A DNA stretch of 64,000 bases from Streptomyces sp. NBC_01275. GTDB taxonomy: Bacteria; Actinomycetota; Actinomycetes; Streptomycetales; Streptomycetaceae. Position 1 is the stretch's first letter, and every line of letters begins with the position of its first letter. The position numbers and the translations under genes were made by a program. The notes beneath the pieces are model-generated. The model was not told the DNA's origin. It made no database searches and saw only the letters and a program-made list of their open reading frames with translations. Location of the stretch: NCBI RefSeq assembly GCF_026340655.1, contig NZ_JAPEOZ010000001.1, forward strand, positions 3,968,001 to 4,032,000, written 5' to 3'. Below, one piece after another: positions 9,781 to 19,189 of the stretch.

Positions 9781-11565
9781 TCAACTGCCGTAGGCGAGCA
9801 TCAACTTCTCCTTCGCGTCGCCCTGGCCGGACAGCTGGGTGGAGGAGAGGTAGAAGCGGCCGTCGACCCAGTCGAAGTCACGGGAGGAGAAGCCGTACTC
9901 GAGGTCGATCGTGCTCGCGGGCAGCTGTAGCAGCTTCGTCGCCTTGGGGGCGGAGCCGGTCGTCGGGATCGACAGCACCTGGCCGGCCGCGTCGCTCGAC
10001 GGCTCGGCGTACGCGACGAGCTTGCCGCCCTCGACCTTCACCGGCAGCATCGCCTGGTCCGCCGGGGACTTCACGCGCCACTTCTCCTTGCCGGTGGCCA
10101 GGTCGATCGCGACGATCTCGTTGGAACCGCTGGTCGCGTCGGTCGGCAGATAGAGGGTGTCGGCGTCGGCGGCCGTGCCCAGGCAGCCCGTGAGCGCGCG
10201 CTGCAGGACGGCCCAGTCGCACTCCGGCGCGAACTTCTCGTCCACGGCGACCTGCGAACGGAACGAGCCGTCCGCCTTGAACGTCGAGATGTTCCAGGAG
10301 TTCTTGTCCTCGTTGGTGCCGTAGACGACCAGCGGGTCGACGGAGTACGTCCGCGCGACCGTCCACCCCTTGTCGAACTTCTGGGTCCACTTGACCTTGC
10401 CGGTCGCCGGGTCCAGCTCCTGGATCTCGTCGTGCTCGTCGGCCCCGCTCGCGTCGCAGGACGACACCGCGATCAGCCGGGTCCCGCCCGCGAACGCCGA
10501 CGGGAAGCACGCGTCGCCGTACTTCTGCTTGTCGTACAGCTTCTTCCCGGTGCGGACGTCGTACGCCGTCCCGGACATCGAGCGGCCCACCATCAGCGTG
10601 TCGCCCGTGAGCGAGAGGTCGATCGTGATCGCGCTGTCGAACAGCGCGCCGTCCGCGACCACCCCGGTCCAGCCCTTGGCGCCGGTGTTCAGGTCGATCT
10701 GCTGAAGCTGGTTGCACTTGGCGCGGTCGCTGGTGCCGCTCATGTACGCCACGACGACCTTGTCGTCCGCCGTCTTCTGCGGAGTGACCGCGCAGACCTT
10801 CTGCGGGAGCGTGACGGTGTCCCAGGCCGGCTTGCCGTCACCGATGTCGTAACCGACGATCTGCTTGTACGCGGCCTTCACCGCCGTCTTGGACGTGATC
10901 CACATGCCGGGGGCGTCGGCGCCGGAGGCGGGGGCGTCGGGCGCCTCCTTGTACCAGAGCACCTTCGCCTCGCCCGACTTGCGGCCCTCGTTGAAGTCCG
11001 TCGTGTCCTCGGCGCCGTCGCCGCTGCCGTCCCCGGGGTTGACCGGGTCCTCGCTCGCCGTCGGCTTGTCGTCGTCGCTCGGCCCGGCGACCGGCTTCTT
11101 GTCGTCCTTGGCGTCGCCGCCGTTCGTGACCGCGAACACCGTCCCGCCGATCACCAACAGGGCCGCCACGGCCGCTCCCACGACCAGCGCGGGCCGCCCC
11201 TTGAAGGGGTTGCGCGAACCGGAGCCGGGCGGCGGGGCGCCGGGGACGCCGGGCGCGCCGGGGAACTGGGGCGGCTGCGGATAGCCGTAGCCGGGCTGCT
11301 GTCCGTAGGGGCCGGCCGGACCGGGCTGGCCGTAGGGCGCGTTCGGCTGCCCGTAAGGGGCGCTCGGCTGCTGGGCGTACGGGCCCGGTTGACCGTAGGG
11401 GCCCGGCTGCTGCGGATAGCCGTAGCCGGGCTGGGGCGGTGCCTGAGGCGGCGTCTGGGGTGCCTGGGGCGGCATCCGGGGTGCGCCGAAGGCGCCTTGC
11501 GGCGGCGGGTCCTGCGGTGGTCCGAAACCGCCCTGCTGCGGCGGCTGATCAGGCGGCTGAGCCAT
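9781..11565 (-). CDS. Membrane-anchored PQQ-type beta-propeller protein, paralogue 2
   Basis: 594 residues with the same plan as its neighbour: a Pro/Gln-rich tail with YGYPQ and APYGQP repeats (about residues 1-125), one transmembrane helix (ALVVGAAVAALLVIGGTVFAV), a charged Asp/Lys linker, and an extracellular beta-propeller with repeated dGKxxW blade ends (DIGDGKPAWDTVTLP, DLATGKEKWRV). ATG 11565 has AGGGGGAA seven bases before it. It precedes paralogue 1 on the same strand with 161 bases between. Unlike quinoprotein dehydrogenases it shows no export signal peptide or catalytic residues, so a structural or sensing role seems likelier than PQQ catalysis. Confidence 0.84.
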   Translation of the reverse strand: MAQPPDQPPQQGGFGPPQDPPPQGAFGAPRMPPQAPQTPPQAPPQPGYGYPQQPGPYGQPGPYAQQPSAPYGQPNAPYGQPGPAGPYGQQPGYGYPQPPQFPGAPGVPGAPPPGSGSRNPFKGRPALVVGAAVAALLVIGGTVFAVTNGGDAKDDKKPVAGPSDDDKPTASEDPVNPGDGSGDGAEDTTDFNEGRKSGEAKVLWYKEAPDAPASGADAPGMWITSKTAVKAAYKQIVGYDIGDGKPAWDTVTLPQKVCAVTPQKTADDKVVVAYMSGTSDRAKCNQLQQIDLNTGAKGWTGVVADGALFDSAITIDLSLTGDTLMVGRSMSGTAYDVRTGKKLYDKQKYGDACFPSAFAGGTRLIAVSSCDASGADEHDEIQELDPATGKVKWTQKFDKGWTVARTYSVDPLVVYGTNEDKNSWNISTFKADGSFRSQVAVDEKFAPECDWAVLQRALTGCLGTAADADTLYLPTDATSGSNEIVAIDLATGKEKWRVKSPADQAMLPVKVEGGKLVAYAEPSSDAAGQVLSIPTTGSAPKATKLLQLPASTIDLEYGFSSRDFDWVDGRFYLSSTQLSGQGDAKEKLMLAYGS

Positions 11566-11856
11566 CAGCGTGTTCCCCCTAGTCACTGATTTTTAGCCAC
11601 GCTCCGAGGTTCGTGACGGACCCGGGAGCGTTCTTGAAAAAGTTCTCAGGCGGCCCTTTCTATCACTCGCCACCGACAGCACAGGGGGCCGGATCCGCCC
11701 CTGTACCCAAGGGAGGACCGGCCCGTGACGTCGTCGTTATGCGCCTTCACGCCCCCTTCACGCGACGCACGCGCCGTCGTCGCGCGCCGCCGTCGCGCGC
11801 CGGGGGGACCGGACGGTTTTCGCCTACGCGTCGCAGACGCGCGGCCTACGCCCCGG

Positions 11857-13671
11857 CTACGCGTCCTCCGCCAACTCCAGCCACTGCATCTCCAGTTCCT
11901 CCCGCTCCCCGGTCAACTCCCGCAGCTCGGCGTCGAGTGTGGCGACCTTCGCGAAGTCGGTGGCGTGGTCGGCGATCTGGGCGTGCAGCTTGGACTCCTT
12001 CGCGGAGAGCTTGTCCAACTGCCGTTCGATCTTCTGGAGTTCCTTCTTGGCGGCGCGCTGGTCGGCGGCGCTCTTCTCGGGCTTGTCGGTCGCGGCCCTC
12101 TGCACGGCCGCCGGTGCGGAGGCGGCCGCCGCCTCCTCCATGCGCTGCCTGCGCTCCAGGTACTCGTCGATGCCGCGCGGGAGCATCCGCAGACTGGCGT
12201 CGCCGAGGAGGGCGTACACCCGGTCGGTGGTGCGCTCGACGAAGAAGCGGTCGTGGGAGATGACGATCATCGAGCCGGGCCAGCCGTCGAGGAGGTCCTC
12301 CAGCTGGGTGAGGGTCTCGATGTCGAGGTCGTTGGTGGGCTCGTCGAGGAAGAGGACGTTGGGCTCGTCCATGAGCAGGCGCAGGATCTGCAGACGGCGG
12401 CGCTCACCGCCGGAGAGGTCGCCGACCGGCGTCCACTGCTTGTCCTTGTTGAAGCCGAACGTCTCGCACAGCTGCCCGGCGGTCAGCTCGCGCCCCTTGC
12501 CGAGGTCGACGCGCTCGCGCACCTGCTGGACGGCCTCCAGGACCCGAAGGGAGGGGTCGAGTTCGCCGACCTCCTGGGAGAGGTAGGCGAGCTTGACGGT
12601 CTTGCCTACGACGACCCGCCCGCCCACCGGCTGCGTCTCGCCCTCGCTGCGCAAGGCCTCGGCCATCGCCCGCAGAAGGGACGTCTTCCCCGCGCCGTTG
12701 ACGCCGACGAGGCCGATGCGGTCGCCGGGGCCGAGGTGCCAGGTGATGTGCTTGAGCAGCACCTTGGGGCCTGCCTGCACGGTGACGTCCTCGAGGTCGA
12801 AGACGGTCCTGCCGAGCCGTGAGGAGGCGAACTTCATCAGCTCGCTGCTGTCGCGCGGCGGCGGCACGTCCGCGATCAGCTCGTTGGCGGCCTCGATCCG
12901 GAAACGCGGCTTGGACGTGCGCGCGGGAGCGCCGCGGCGCAGCCAGGCCAGCTCCTTGCGGACCAGGTTCTGCCGCTTGACCTCCTCGGTCGCGGCGATG
13001 CGTTCGCGCTCGGCGCGCGCGAAGACGTAGTCGGAGTAGCCGCCCTCGTACTCGTGCACGTCGCCGCGCTGCACGTCCCACATGCGCGTGCAGACCTGGT
13101 CGAGGAACCAGCGGTCGTGGGTGACGCAGACGAGCGCGGAGCGGCGCTCGCGCAGATGCCGGGCGAGCCAGGAGATGCCCTCGACGTCGAGGTGGTTGGT
13201 CGGCTCGTCGAGGACGACCAGGTCCTGGTCGTCGATGAGCAGCTTGGCGAGCGCGATGCGGCGGCGCTCGCCGCCGGAGAGCGGGCCGATGACGGTGTCC
13301 AGGCCCTGCGGGAAGCCCGGCAGGTCCAGGCCGCCGAACAGCCCGGTCAGCACGTCCCTGATCTTCGCGTTGCCGGCCCACTCGTGGTCGGCCATGTCCC
13401 GGATGACCTCGTGCCGGACGGTCGCGGCGGGGTCGAGGGAGTCGTGCTGCGTGAGCACGCCCAGGCGCACCCCGCCGGAGTGCGTGACCCGGCCGGAGTC
13501 GGCCTCCTCCAGCTTGGCGAGCATGCGGATCAGCGTGGTCTTCCCGTCGCCGTTGCGGCCGACGACACCGATCCGGTCCCCTTCGGACACGCCGAGCGAG
13601 ATGCCGTCGAGGAGGGTACGGGTGCCGTACACCTTGCTGACGTTCTCGACATTGACCAGATTGACGGCCAT
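11857..13671 (-). CDS. ABC-F family ATPase (Uup/EttA-like)
   Basis: 604 residues with two fused ABC ATPase domains and no membrane segments, the hallmark of ABC-F proteins that act on ribosomes. Domain 1 Walker A is GRNGDGKT (38-45) with LSGGERRRIALAKLL and LDEPTNHLD; domain 2 has GVNGAGKT, LSGGERRRLQILRLL and LDEPTNDLD. A charged linker joins them, and a C-terminal coiled coil (KKELQKIERQLDKLSAKES) resembles the Uup DNA-binding tail. ATG 13671 follows AGGAGAAAA. It could be a housekeeping translation factor or an antibiotic-protection type; the C-terminal coiled coil favours Uup-like. Confidence 0.92.
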   Translation of the reverse strand: MAVNLVNVENVSKVYGTRTLLDGISLGVSEGDRIGVVGRNGDGKTTLIRMLAKLEEADSGRVTHSGGVRLGVLTQHDSLDPAATVRHEVIRDMADHEWAGNAKIRDVLTGLFGGLDLPGFPQGLDTVIGPLSGGERRRIALAKLLIDDQDLVVLDEPTNHLDVEGISWLARHLRERRSALVCVTHDRWFLDQVCTRMWDVQRGDVHEYEGGYSDYVFARAERERIAATEEVKRQNLVRKELAWLRRGAPARTSKPRFRIEAANELIADVPPPRDSSELMKFASSRLGRTVFDLEDVTVQAGPKVLLKHITWHLGPGDRIGLVGVNGAGKTSLLRAMAEALRSEGETQPVGGRVVVGKTVKLAYLSQEVGELDPSLRVLEAVQQVRERVDLGKGRELTAGQLCETFGFNKDKQWTPVGDLSGGERRRLQILRLLMDEPNVLFLDEPTNDLDIETLTQLEDLLDGWPGSMIVISHDRFFVERTTDRVYALLGDASLRMLPRGIDEYLERRQRMEEAAAASAPAAVQRAATDKPEKSAADQRAAKKELQKIERQLDKLSAKESKLHAQIADHATDFAKVATLDAELRELTGEREELEMQWLELAEDA

Positions 13672-13688
13672 TTTTCTCCTGCCCGGGG

Positions 13689-13737
13689 GGATCGGTCAGC
13701 GTCCCAGCCTAATGTGCGCCGGGAGGCCGACCGATCC
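13689..13737 (-). terminator. Possible stem-loop between amidase and ABC-F genes
   Basis: GGATCGGTC (13689-13697) pairs exactly with GACCGATCC (13729-13737) across a 31-base loop. It sits eight bases past the amidase stop and just before the ABC-F ribosome-binding site. The long loop makes this a weak terminator call; it could also be a leader structure. Confidence 0.4.
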
Positions 13738-13744
13738 TCGCAGG

Positions 13745-14872
13745 TCAGCGCGCTGCCGCCGCACGGACCTCGGTCAGGAGGTCGTACATCGTCTGTCCGG
13801 GGCACTCGGTCTGGAGCCAGTCGCGGTGGCCGCCGACCGTCGTCACGTCCTTGGTGACGCCGTTCACCGGGTTGACGTAGGTGATCTTCGCCTGGGGGTC
13901 CAGGCCCTTGAAGCGGGTGATCACCTTGATCAGGCGGGTCAGGGACGCCTTGGCCGCGGGCGTGGGGCCCTGGTCGGTGAGGGTGCCGAGGAGGGCGATG
14001 CCGAGGTTGCCGGAGTTGAAGCCGCCGGTGTGGAAGGCGGTGACCACCTTGCCGTCGGCGTCGAAGGCGGGGACGGGGTCCTCGCCGGAGTAGCGGCCCT
14101 CGTAGACGACGCCGGCCTCGTCGATGAGGAAGTGGTAGCCGATGTCGCCCCAGTCCAGGGTGACCGCGTGGTACTCGTAGATGCCCCGTACGGTCGCGGC
14201 CGGGTCCGGGTCGTCGTTGGGGGTGTCGGTGTGGTGCACCGTGACGGCCTGCAACGGGTAGTACACCTCGGGCGAGTTGACCTTGCCGTCCTTGTACCGC
14301 TTGGACTCGTCCGCGCCCCACGCCGGACGGGAGAGATACCGCACGCCACGCACGCGTGTCGGCTCCTTCGGGACGTGGAAGGTGCGGTCGGGGCCGCCAG
14401 TGGTGTCGATCGCGAGCGAGCGCACGCCCGTCGCCCCCTGAGGCGCCTGGACCTCGTACGACGTCGCCGCGTCGGCCGCCACCAGGGCCGTGCCGCCGTC
14501 GTCGACGGTCGCGCAGCCGCCGCTCAGCTGCTGCCAGGCGCCGTCGGCGAGCCGGATCCTCGCACCGTCCTGCGCCCCGCTCCAGCGGACGCCGACGTAG
14601 GAGGCGGCGAACGCGGTCGTGGCCGAGCCTGCGCCGGTGGCGGCGGCGGTACGGGTGGCCGGGAAGGTCTCCGGCGTCGTACCGGAGGCGCCGGCAGCGG
14701 TGTCGGCGGCGCCTTCCGCGGAGTCGGTCGCCGCGAAGACCACCGGCGTCAGGGCGGCTCCCGCGGCGACGGCGCCCGCGGTCCCGATGACGCCACGGCG
14801 CGACAGGGACCGCTTTCTGCGATGGGCGGGGGCGGGACTGGGGGCGGGACTGGAGGTGGGGGGTTCGGACAC
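13745..14872 (-). CDS. Tat-exported N-acetylmuramoyl-L-alanine amidase / PGRP domain protein
   Basis: 375 residues. The N-terminus carries a twin-arginine signal (KRSLSRRGVIGTAGAVAAGAALTPV, RR at 25-26), then an Ala/Gly/Thr-rich linker and a C-terminal Amidase_2/PGRP domain. Likely zinc ligands are His in VTVHHTDTPN, His in TVGGHRDW and Cys in TECPGQ; GDIGYHFLIDEAGVVYEGR is the family core. It would cut the stem-peptide amide of peptidoglycan outside the membrane. GTG 14872 has GGAAGGGG seven bases upstream, better than an ATG 27 bases further up. Many Streptomyces PGRP proteins are active amidases, but activity is inferred from residues only. Confidence 0.88.
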   Translation of the reverse strand: MSEPPTSSPAPSPAPAHRRKRSLSRRGVIGTAGAVAAGAALTPVVFAATDSAEGAADTAAGASGTTPETFPATRTAAATGAGSATTAFAASYVGVRWSGAQDGARIRLADGAWQQLSGGCATVDDGGTALVAADAATSYEVQAPQGATGVRSLAIDTTGGPDRTFHVPKEPTRVRGVRYLSRPAWGADESKRYKDGKVNSPEVYYPLQAVTVHHTDTPNDDPDPAATVRGIYEYHAVTLDWGDIGYHFLIDEAGVVYEGRYSGEDPVPAFDADGKVVTAFHTGGFNSGNLGIALLGTLTDQGPTPAAKASLTRLIKVITRFKGLDPQAKITYVNPVNGVTKDVTTVGGHRDWLQTECPGQTMYDLLTEVRAAAAR

Positions 14873-15000
14873 GTGAGTGCCCCTTCCATGTGTGCGCACA
14901 TATCGCTTGAAACCTCAAGCGACACTAGCGACCCCAGCCGCCCCACCCGTACTGCGATCGTAGTAATTCGATGAGGAGATCCCGTGCAGAGGCCGACCGG

Positions 15001-16983
15001 TCAGTAACCGTCCGGCTGACGCGGGATCAGGGCCGAGGCGGGGGCCAGGCCCCGGTCGTGGCCGGTCTGCTCCCCCATGGGCATGTCGTCGCGCATCAGG
15101 GCCTCGGGGATGAGGACGGCCGCGGTGACGCCGCCGCCGGGGGACTGCCGCAACTCCACGCGCAGGCCCTGCCGTTCACGCAGCCGGTTCACCACGAACA
15201 GGCCGATCTGCTTGGCGTCGAGCAGATCGACGCGGTCGGACCGGATCTTGGCGTTGGCCTCGGCGAGGGCCTCCTCGTTCATGCCGAAGCCGCTGTCCTC
15301 GACCTCGACGAGCACGCCCTCGCGCAGCCGGGCGGCCCGCAGCTGGACCTTGGTGCTGGGCGGCGAGAACGACACCGCGTTCTCGACGAGTTCGGCGAGC
15401 AGATGAATCACGTCGGCCACCGAGCCGCCCGCCAGCGACACCCGGGGCGTCGCCCAGATCTGCACGCGCGCGGCGCTCTCGATCTCGGCCACCGCGGCCC
15501 GCGCCACGTCCGCCAGCGGGATCGGGTCGCGCCAGCCGCGGCCGGGCGCGATGCCGGAGAGGATCAGCAGGCTCTCGGAGTGGCGGCGCATCCGGGTGGC
15601 GAGGTAGTCGACGCGGTAGAGGTCGTTCAGCTCGGCCGGGTCGTGCTGGCGGCGCTCCATGGTGTCCAGCAGGTCCAGTTGGCGGTGGAGCAGCACCTGG
15701 CTGCGGCGGGCCAGGCTGACGTACACCCCGGAGATGCCGCTGAGCAGCTCGGCGCGCTCGGACGCGGCCTTCAGCGCGGCCCGCTGGACGGCGGTGAGGG
15801 CGGTGCCCACCTGGGCGAGCTCGTCGCCGGCGAGGCGGCGCATGGGGGCCTCGGCGTCGATGTCGACGCCCTGTCCTGCGTGCAGTCTGCGCATGGCCTG
15901 GGGCAGCCGGCGGCCGGCCACCTCCAGCGCGGAGTTGCGCAGGTCGAGGAGTTCGAGGATCAGTCCGCGGCCGACGAGCACGGAGACCAGCAGCGACAAC
16001 AGCACGCCGACGAGGCCCAGCGCCACGGCGACCCCGGACGCGCCCAGCGTGCCCCAGCCGAACGGGTCGGCCTTCGCCGTCGCCCCCGTGCCCGCGCCGG
16101 TCTCGGCCGCCGTGAGCCCCTCGATGACGCCGGAGACGGCCGTGTCCCAGCCCGCCAGCGCGGCCGCCGACACGGCCTGCGCGCCGGGGCCTTCGCCGCG
16201 CACCCGGTCCTCGACGCTCTGCACGCGCGCGTACGCGTCCCCGTCCAGCACCTTCCGGTACGCCGTCCGGTGCGCGGCCTTGAGGTCGGCGACGCCCGGC
16301 GCGAGCAGCTCGCGCTGCGTGGCGACGGCGCCGACGAACTGCGCGTACTGCTCCCGCGTGAGCGTTCCGCGCTCCTTCGCCGCGGCCAGCAGCGCCTGCT
16401 CCCGCGCCACGGCCTCGCGCGCCCGGCCCAGTTCGAGCACCACGCGCGCCTCGGACGCCGCGTCGGTGCTCTCGTCGCCGGTGAGCGCCCCGGTCGCCGA
16501 GAAGCCGTGCTGCACGACCGCCGAGTACCGGGTGTACGCCACGGAGGGCTTGGCGTCCTTCGCGGTCGCCGCCGCGCGCAGCTCCGTGAGTCCTTCGGCG
16601 TCGGCCTTCAGGGCGGCCAGGCGCTCGGGGAGTCCGGTGTCCAGGAGCGCGGCGTCCGAGCTGGAGGAGTTGATGCCCTCCAGCAGCGCGGCGGCGGCCT
16701 CGTCCGTGACCGCGCCGGCCTTGGCGAAGGCGTCGGGCTCGTCCGCGTACCGCACGGCGGCGCTGCGCTCGGTCTGCAGCGCGGTGACGAACTCGCCGAC
16801 CGGCGTGAGCAGTTCGGCGTTGACGTTCTTGGCCCGCTCGGTGTCCCCGATGCTGGACGCGGTCGTCACGGCCGCGAAGCCCCACAGGGCCATGAGCGAC
16901 ACGATGGGCAGCATGAGCAGGGCGACGATCTTCGCCCGCACCGATCTGGGGCGCAGGCGGGCGGGGGTGCGAAGTATGCGCAT
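15001..16983 (-). CDS. Nitrate/nitrite-sensor-domain histidine kinase-like ATPase (CvnA-like), without conservon partners
   Basis: 660-residue membrane protein. After a short basic N-terminus and one helix (IVALLMLPIVSLMALWGFA) comes a ~280-residue extracellular NIT-type helical domain, then a second helix (VAVALGLVGVLLSLLVSVLVG), a HAMP-like stretch and a GHKL ATPase (AELVENAVSFSPPSTKV, DSGFGM, IGLFVVNRL). This is the layout of Streptomyces CvnA, first gene of conservons, but cvnB-D (roadblock protein, DUF742, GTPase) are absent. ATG 16983 is preferred; the frame extends to 17166 in low-complexity sequence. Gene 17247-18026, upstream on the same strand, encodes a MHYT sensor. Confidence 0.86.
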   Translation of the reverse strand: MRILRTPARLRPRSVRAKIVALLMLPIVSLMALWGFAAVTTASSIGDTERAKNVNAELLTPVGEFVTALQTERSAAVRYADEPDAFAKAGAVTDEAAAALLEGINSSSSDAALLDTGLPERLAALKADAEGLTELRAAATAKDAKPSVAYTRYSAVVQHGFSATGALTGDESTDAASEARVVLELGRAREAVAREQALLAAAKERGTLTREQYAQFVGAVATQRELLAPGVADLKAAHRTAYRKVLDGDAYARVQSVEDRVRGEGPGAQAVSAAALAGWDTAVSGVIEGLTAAETGAGTGATAKADPFGWGTLGASGVAVALGLVGVLLSLLVSVLVGRGLILELLDLRNSALEVAGRRLPQAMRRLHAGQGVDIDAEAPMRRLAGDELAQVGTALTAVQRAALKAASERAELLSGISGVYVSLARRSQVLLHRQLDLLDTMERRQHDPAELNDLYRVDYLATRMRRHSESLLILSGIAPGRGWRDPIPLADVARAAVAEIESAARVQIWATPRVSLAGGSVADVIHLLAELVENAVSFSPPSTKVQLRAARLREGVLVEVEDSGFGMNEEALAEANAKIRSDRVDLLDAKQIGLFVVNRLRERQGLRVELRQSPGGGVTAAVLIPEALMRDDMPMGEQTGHDRGLAPASALIPRQPDGY

Positions 16984-17176
16984 GGAGGCCTCGTTGGGGA
17001 GGGAAGGGCGTGCGACGGGGGGCGTGCGACGGCGAGGGGGCGTGCGAGGGGTGCGGAGGGACGCTCTGCGGAGGCGTGCGCGGGCCGGATACAGCGCGTG
17101 AGCGGGTCCTTCACGCCGCCCCGGCGCGTGACCGCCCCCGCACGCCGGTCTCATGAGACTTCGCATCCACGGGGCA

Positions 17177-17220
17177 TACGGCCGTCGGTCACCTACGGCC
17201 GTCGGTCACCTACGGCCGTC
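17177..17220. repeat. 17-bp tandem repeat between MHYT and kinase genes
   Basis: TACGGCCGTCGGTCACC is repeated head to tail 2.6 times (17177-17193, 17194-17210, partial 17211-17220). It begins 27 bases past the MHYT stop. The internal ACGGCCGT is itself palindromic, so the array could be a protein-binding or processing site; no function is shown. Confidence 0.6.
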
Positions 17221-17246
17221 AGGCGCGTGATCGCCCCCGGCCGGCC

Positions 17247-18026
17247 TCAGGCCGTGGTGAGTTCGACCTCGCGCAGCAACTCCGCGGCGGCAGCCGCCTC
17301 GTGGCGCTTGCCGGTCGGGGACAGGGCGACGTACGCGGAGGTCAGGAAGAGGAAGGAGCCGAGCAGAACGGCCAGCGGGAAGATGAACTCCGTGGCGGTG
17401 GCGCCGGGCAGGGAGGCGCTGCTGGGGGTGAGGGAGATGCCCACGGCCCACATCGCGGTGTAGTGCATGCTGCTGACCGCGAGCCCCATGACGAGCGCGG
17501 CGACGGCGGCCAGCACCGGTCCGCGCACCACCAGGGTGAGGGTGAGCGCGGCGGTCGCGGCGACGACGGCGATCGCGATGGAGGCGAGGACGAGGGTCGG
17601 GTCGTAGGTGATGTCGCCGTGCAGGTTGAGGGCGGCCATGCCGGTGTAGTGCATGGCGGCGACGCCGAGGCCGGCGCCGAGACCGCCGAGGACGACCGAG
17701 GTCACCCGCGAGCGCCCGTACCCGGCGGTGAAGACGCCCGCCGCGACCACGCCGACGGCCATCAGCAGGCTGAGGACGGTCAGCGGGATGTCGTAGCGGA
17801 TCGGGGTGCCCTCGACGCTGAAGCCCAGCATGGCGACGAAGTGCATGGTCCAGATGCCGGAGCCGATGGCCAGGGAGGCCAGCAGCAGCCAGTTGCGTTT
17901 GGACGCGCCGTCCGCCTCGAGCGCCCGGACGGTGCAGCGCAGTCCTAGCGCCGATCCGACGCAGGCCATCGCAAAGGACAGGACGGGGGTGACCCATCCG
18001 GCGCTGAAGTGATCCATGTGACCCAT
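17247..18026 (-). CDS. MHYT-domain integral membrane sensor
   Basis: 259 residues, seven predicted transmembrane helices. Three MHYT-type motifs (MHFVAM, MHYTGM, MHYTAM) are spaced through the helices; in this family the Met/His/Tyr residues are proposed to bind copper and sense a diatomic gas at the outer face. Unlike most MHYT proteins, no GGDEF/EAL or kinase output is fused: the C-terminus is a short cytoplasmic tail (SPTGKRHEAAAAAELL). ATG 18026 follows GAGAGGAAG. It lies upstream of a NIT-domain kinase on the same strand, so a joint signalling role is possible but not demonstrated. Confidence 0.86.
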   Translation of the reverse strand: MGHMDHFSAGWVTPVLSFAMACVGSALGLRCTVRALEADGASKRNWLLLASLAIGSGIWTMHFVAMLGFSVEGTPIRYDIPLTVLSLLMAVGVVAAGVFTAGYGRSRVTSVVLGGLGAGLGVAAMHYTGMAALNLHGDITYDPTLVLASIAIAVVAATAALTLTLVVRGPVLAAVAALVMGLAVSSMHYTAMWAVGISLTPSSASLPGATATEFIFPLAVLLGSFLFLTSAYVALSPTGKRHEAAAAAELLREVELTTA

Positions 18027-18271
18027 GGGGACTTCCTCTCGACCGTGGCGCGAGCAGGGCGCGCACACGTGGTACCGCCGGTAACAGACGACCGGGGTTG
18101 GCTGATCATGCCACCCCGATCTGAGACGCAGACGGCGCGAAAGGGACCACGAATCCCATTGTTGAACATTAAGTCATCGTGACGTGAGTAACAGCTGATC
18201 CGTATATCTATGCAGGTCAGACAGGGTCTTCACCGATGCGCGAAGATCCGCACACCACGATCGCCGTTCCT

Positions 18272-19189
18272 TCACACCGAGCGGATCCGGCCATCTGAGA
18301 CCACTGTCGCCCCCGGCGCCGGTCCCGACGCCGTGCGGGCGTCGCGACAGAGACCCGAGGCGCGCAGGGCGTCCGCGATCTTCGTGGCGGAGGCGGGGTC
18401 GCGGGCGAGGAACGCGGTGGTGGGGCCCGAGCCCGAGACGAGGGCGGCGAGCGCCCCGGCCGCACGGCCCGCGGCGAGGGTGTCGGCCAGCTCGGGGAAG
18501 AGGGAGAGGGCGGCGGGCTGGAGGTCGTTGGAGACGGTCGCCGCGAGCGCCTCCGCATCGCCCTTGGCGAGGGCGGCGAGGAGTGCCTCGGAGGCGACGG
18601 GCTCGGGGATGTCGAGGCCCTCGCCGAGCCGGTCGAACTCCCGGAACACGGCCGGCGTCGACAGCCCGCGCCCGGCCCTCGCGAACACCCAGTGGAAGGA
18701 GCCGCCGACCTCCAGCGCGGTCAGCTTCTCGCCCCGCCCGGTGCCGAGCGCAACCCCGCCGACCAGGCTGAAGGGCACATCGCTGCCCAACTCGGCGCAG
18801 ATGTCGAGGAGTTCCCCACGGGACGCGCGCGTGCCCCACAACGCGTCGCAGGCCAGCAGCGCGCCCGCGCCGTCCGCGCTGCCGCCCGCCATGCCGCCGG
18901 CGACGGGAATGTCCTTGGCGATGTGGACATGGACGTCGGCCGTACGGCCGTACCGCTCGGCGAGCGCGATCGCGGCCCGCGCGGCGAGGTTGGTGCGGTC
19001 GAGGGGGACCTGGTCGGCGTCCGGGCCCTCGCAGGTGACGCGGAGCTCGTCGGCCGGGGTCACGGTGACCTCGTCGTACAGGCCGACCGCCAGGAAGACG
19101 TTCGCCAGGTCGTGGAAGCCGTCCGGGCGGGCGGCGCCCACCGCGAGCTGCACGTTGACCTTGGCGGGCACACGCACGGTGACGCTCAC
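18272..19189 (-). CDS. ispE: 4-diphosphocytidyl-2-C-methyl-D-erythritol kinase
   Basis: GHMP-family kinase that phosphorylates CDP-methylerythritol in the non-mevalonate isoprenoid pathway. 305 residues, normal length. The ATP loop [15 protein letters not shown] is at 95-109, the first motif is [14 protein letters not shown] near the start, and [12 protein letters not shown] is the C-terminal GHMP motif. GTG 19189 overlaps the rsmA stop (GTGA), so the two are coupled; rsmA-ispE linkage is common in actinobacteria. No downstream gene on the same strand follows closely. Confidence 0.95.
   Translation of the reverse strand: MSVTVRVPAKVNVQLAVGAARPDGFHDLANVFLAVGLYDEVTVTPADELRVTCEGPDADQVPLDRTNLAARAAIALAERYGRTADVHVHIAKDIPVAGGMAGGSADGAGALLACDALWGTRASRGELLDICAELGSDVPFSLVGGVALGTGRGEKLTALEVGGSFHWVFARAGRGLSTPAVFREFDRLGEGLDIPEPVASEALLAALAKGDAEALAATVSNDLQPAALSLFPELADTLAAGRAAGALAALVSGSGPTTAFLARDPASATKIADALRASGLCRDARTASGPAPGATVVSDGRIRSV

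Noticed and set aside
13745-18026. Complete conservon (cvnA-D) near the NIT-domain kinase
   Set aside because: No roadblock, DUF742 or small GTPase genes on either side.
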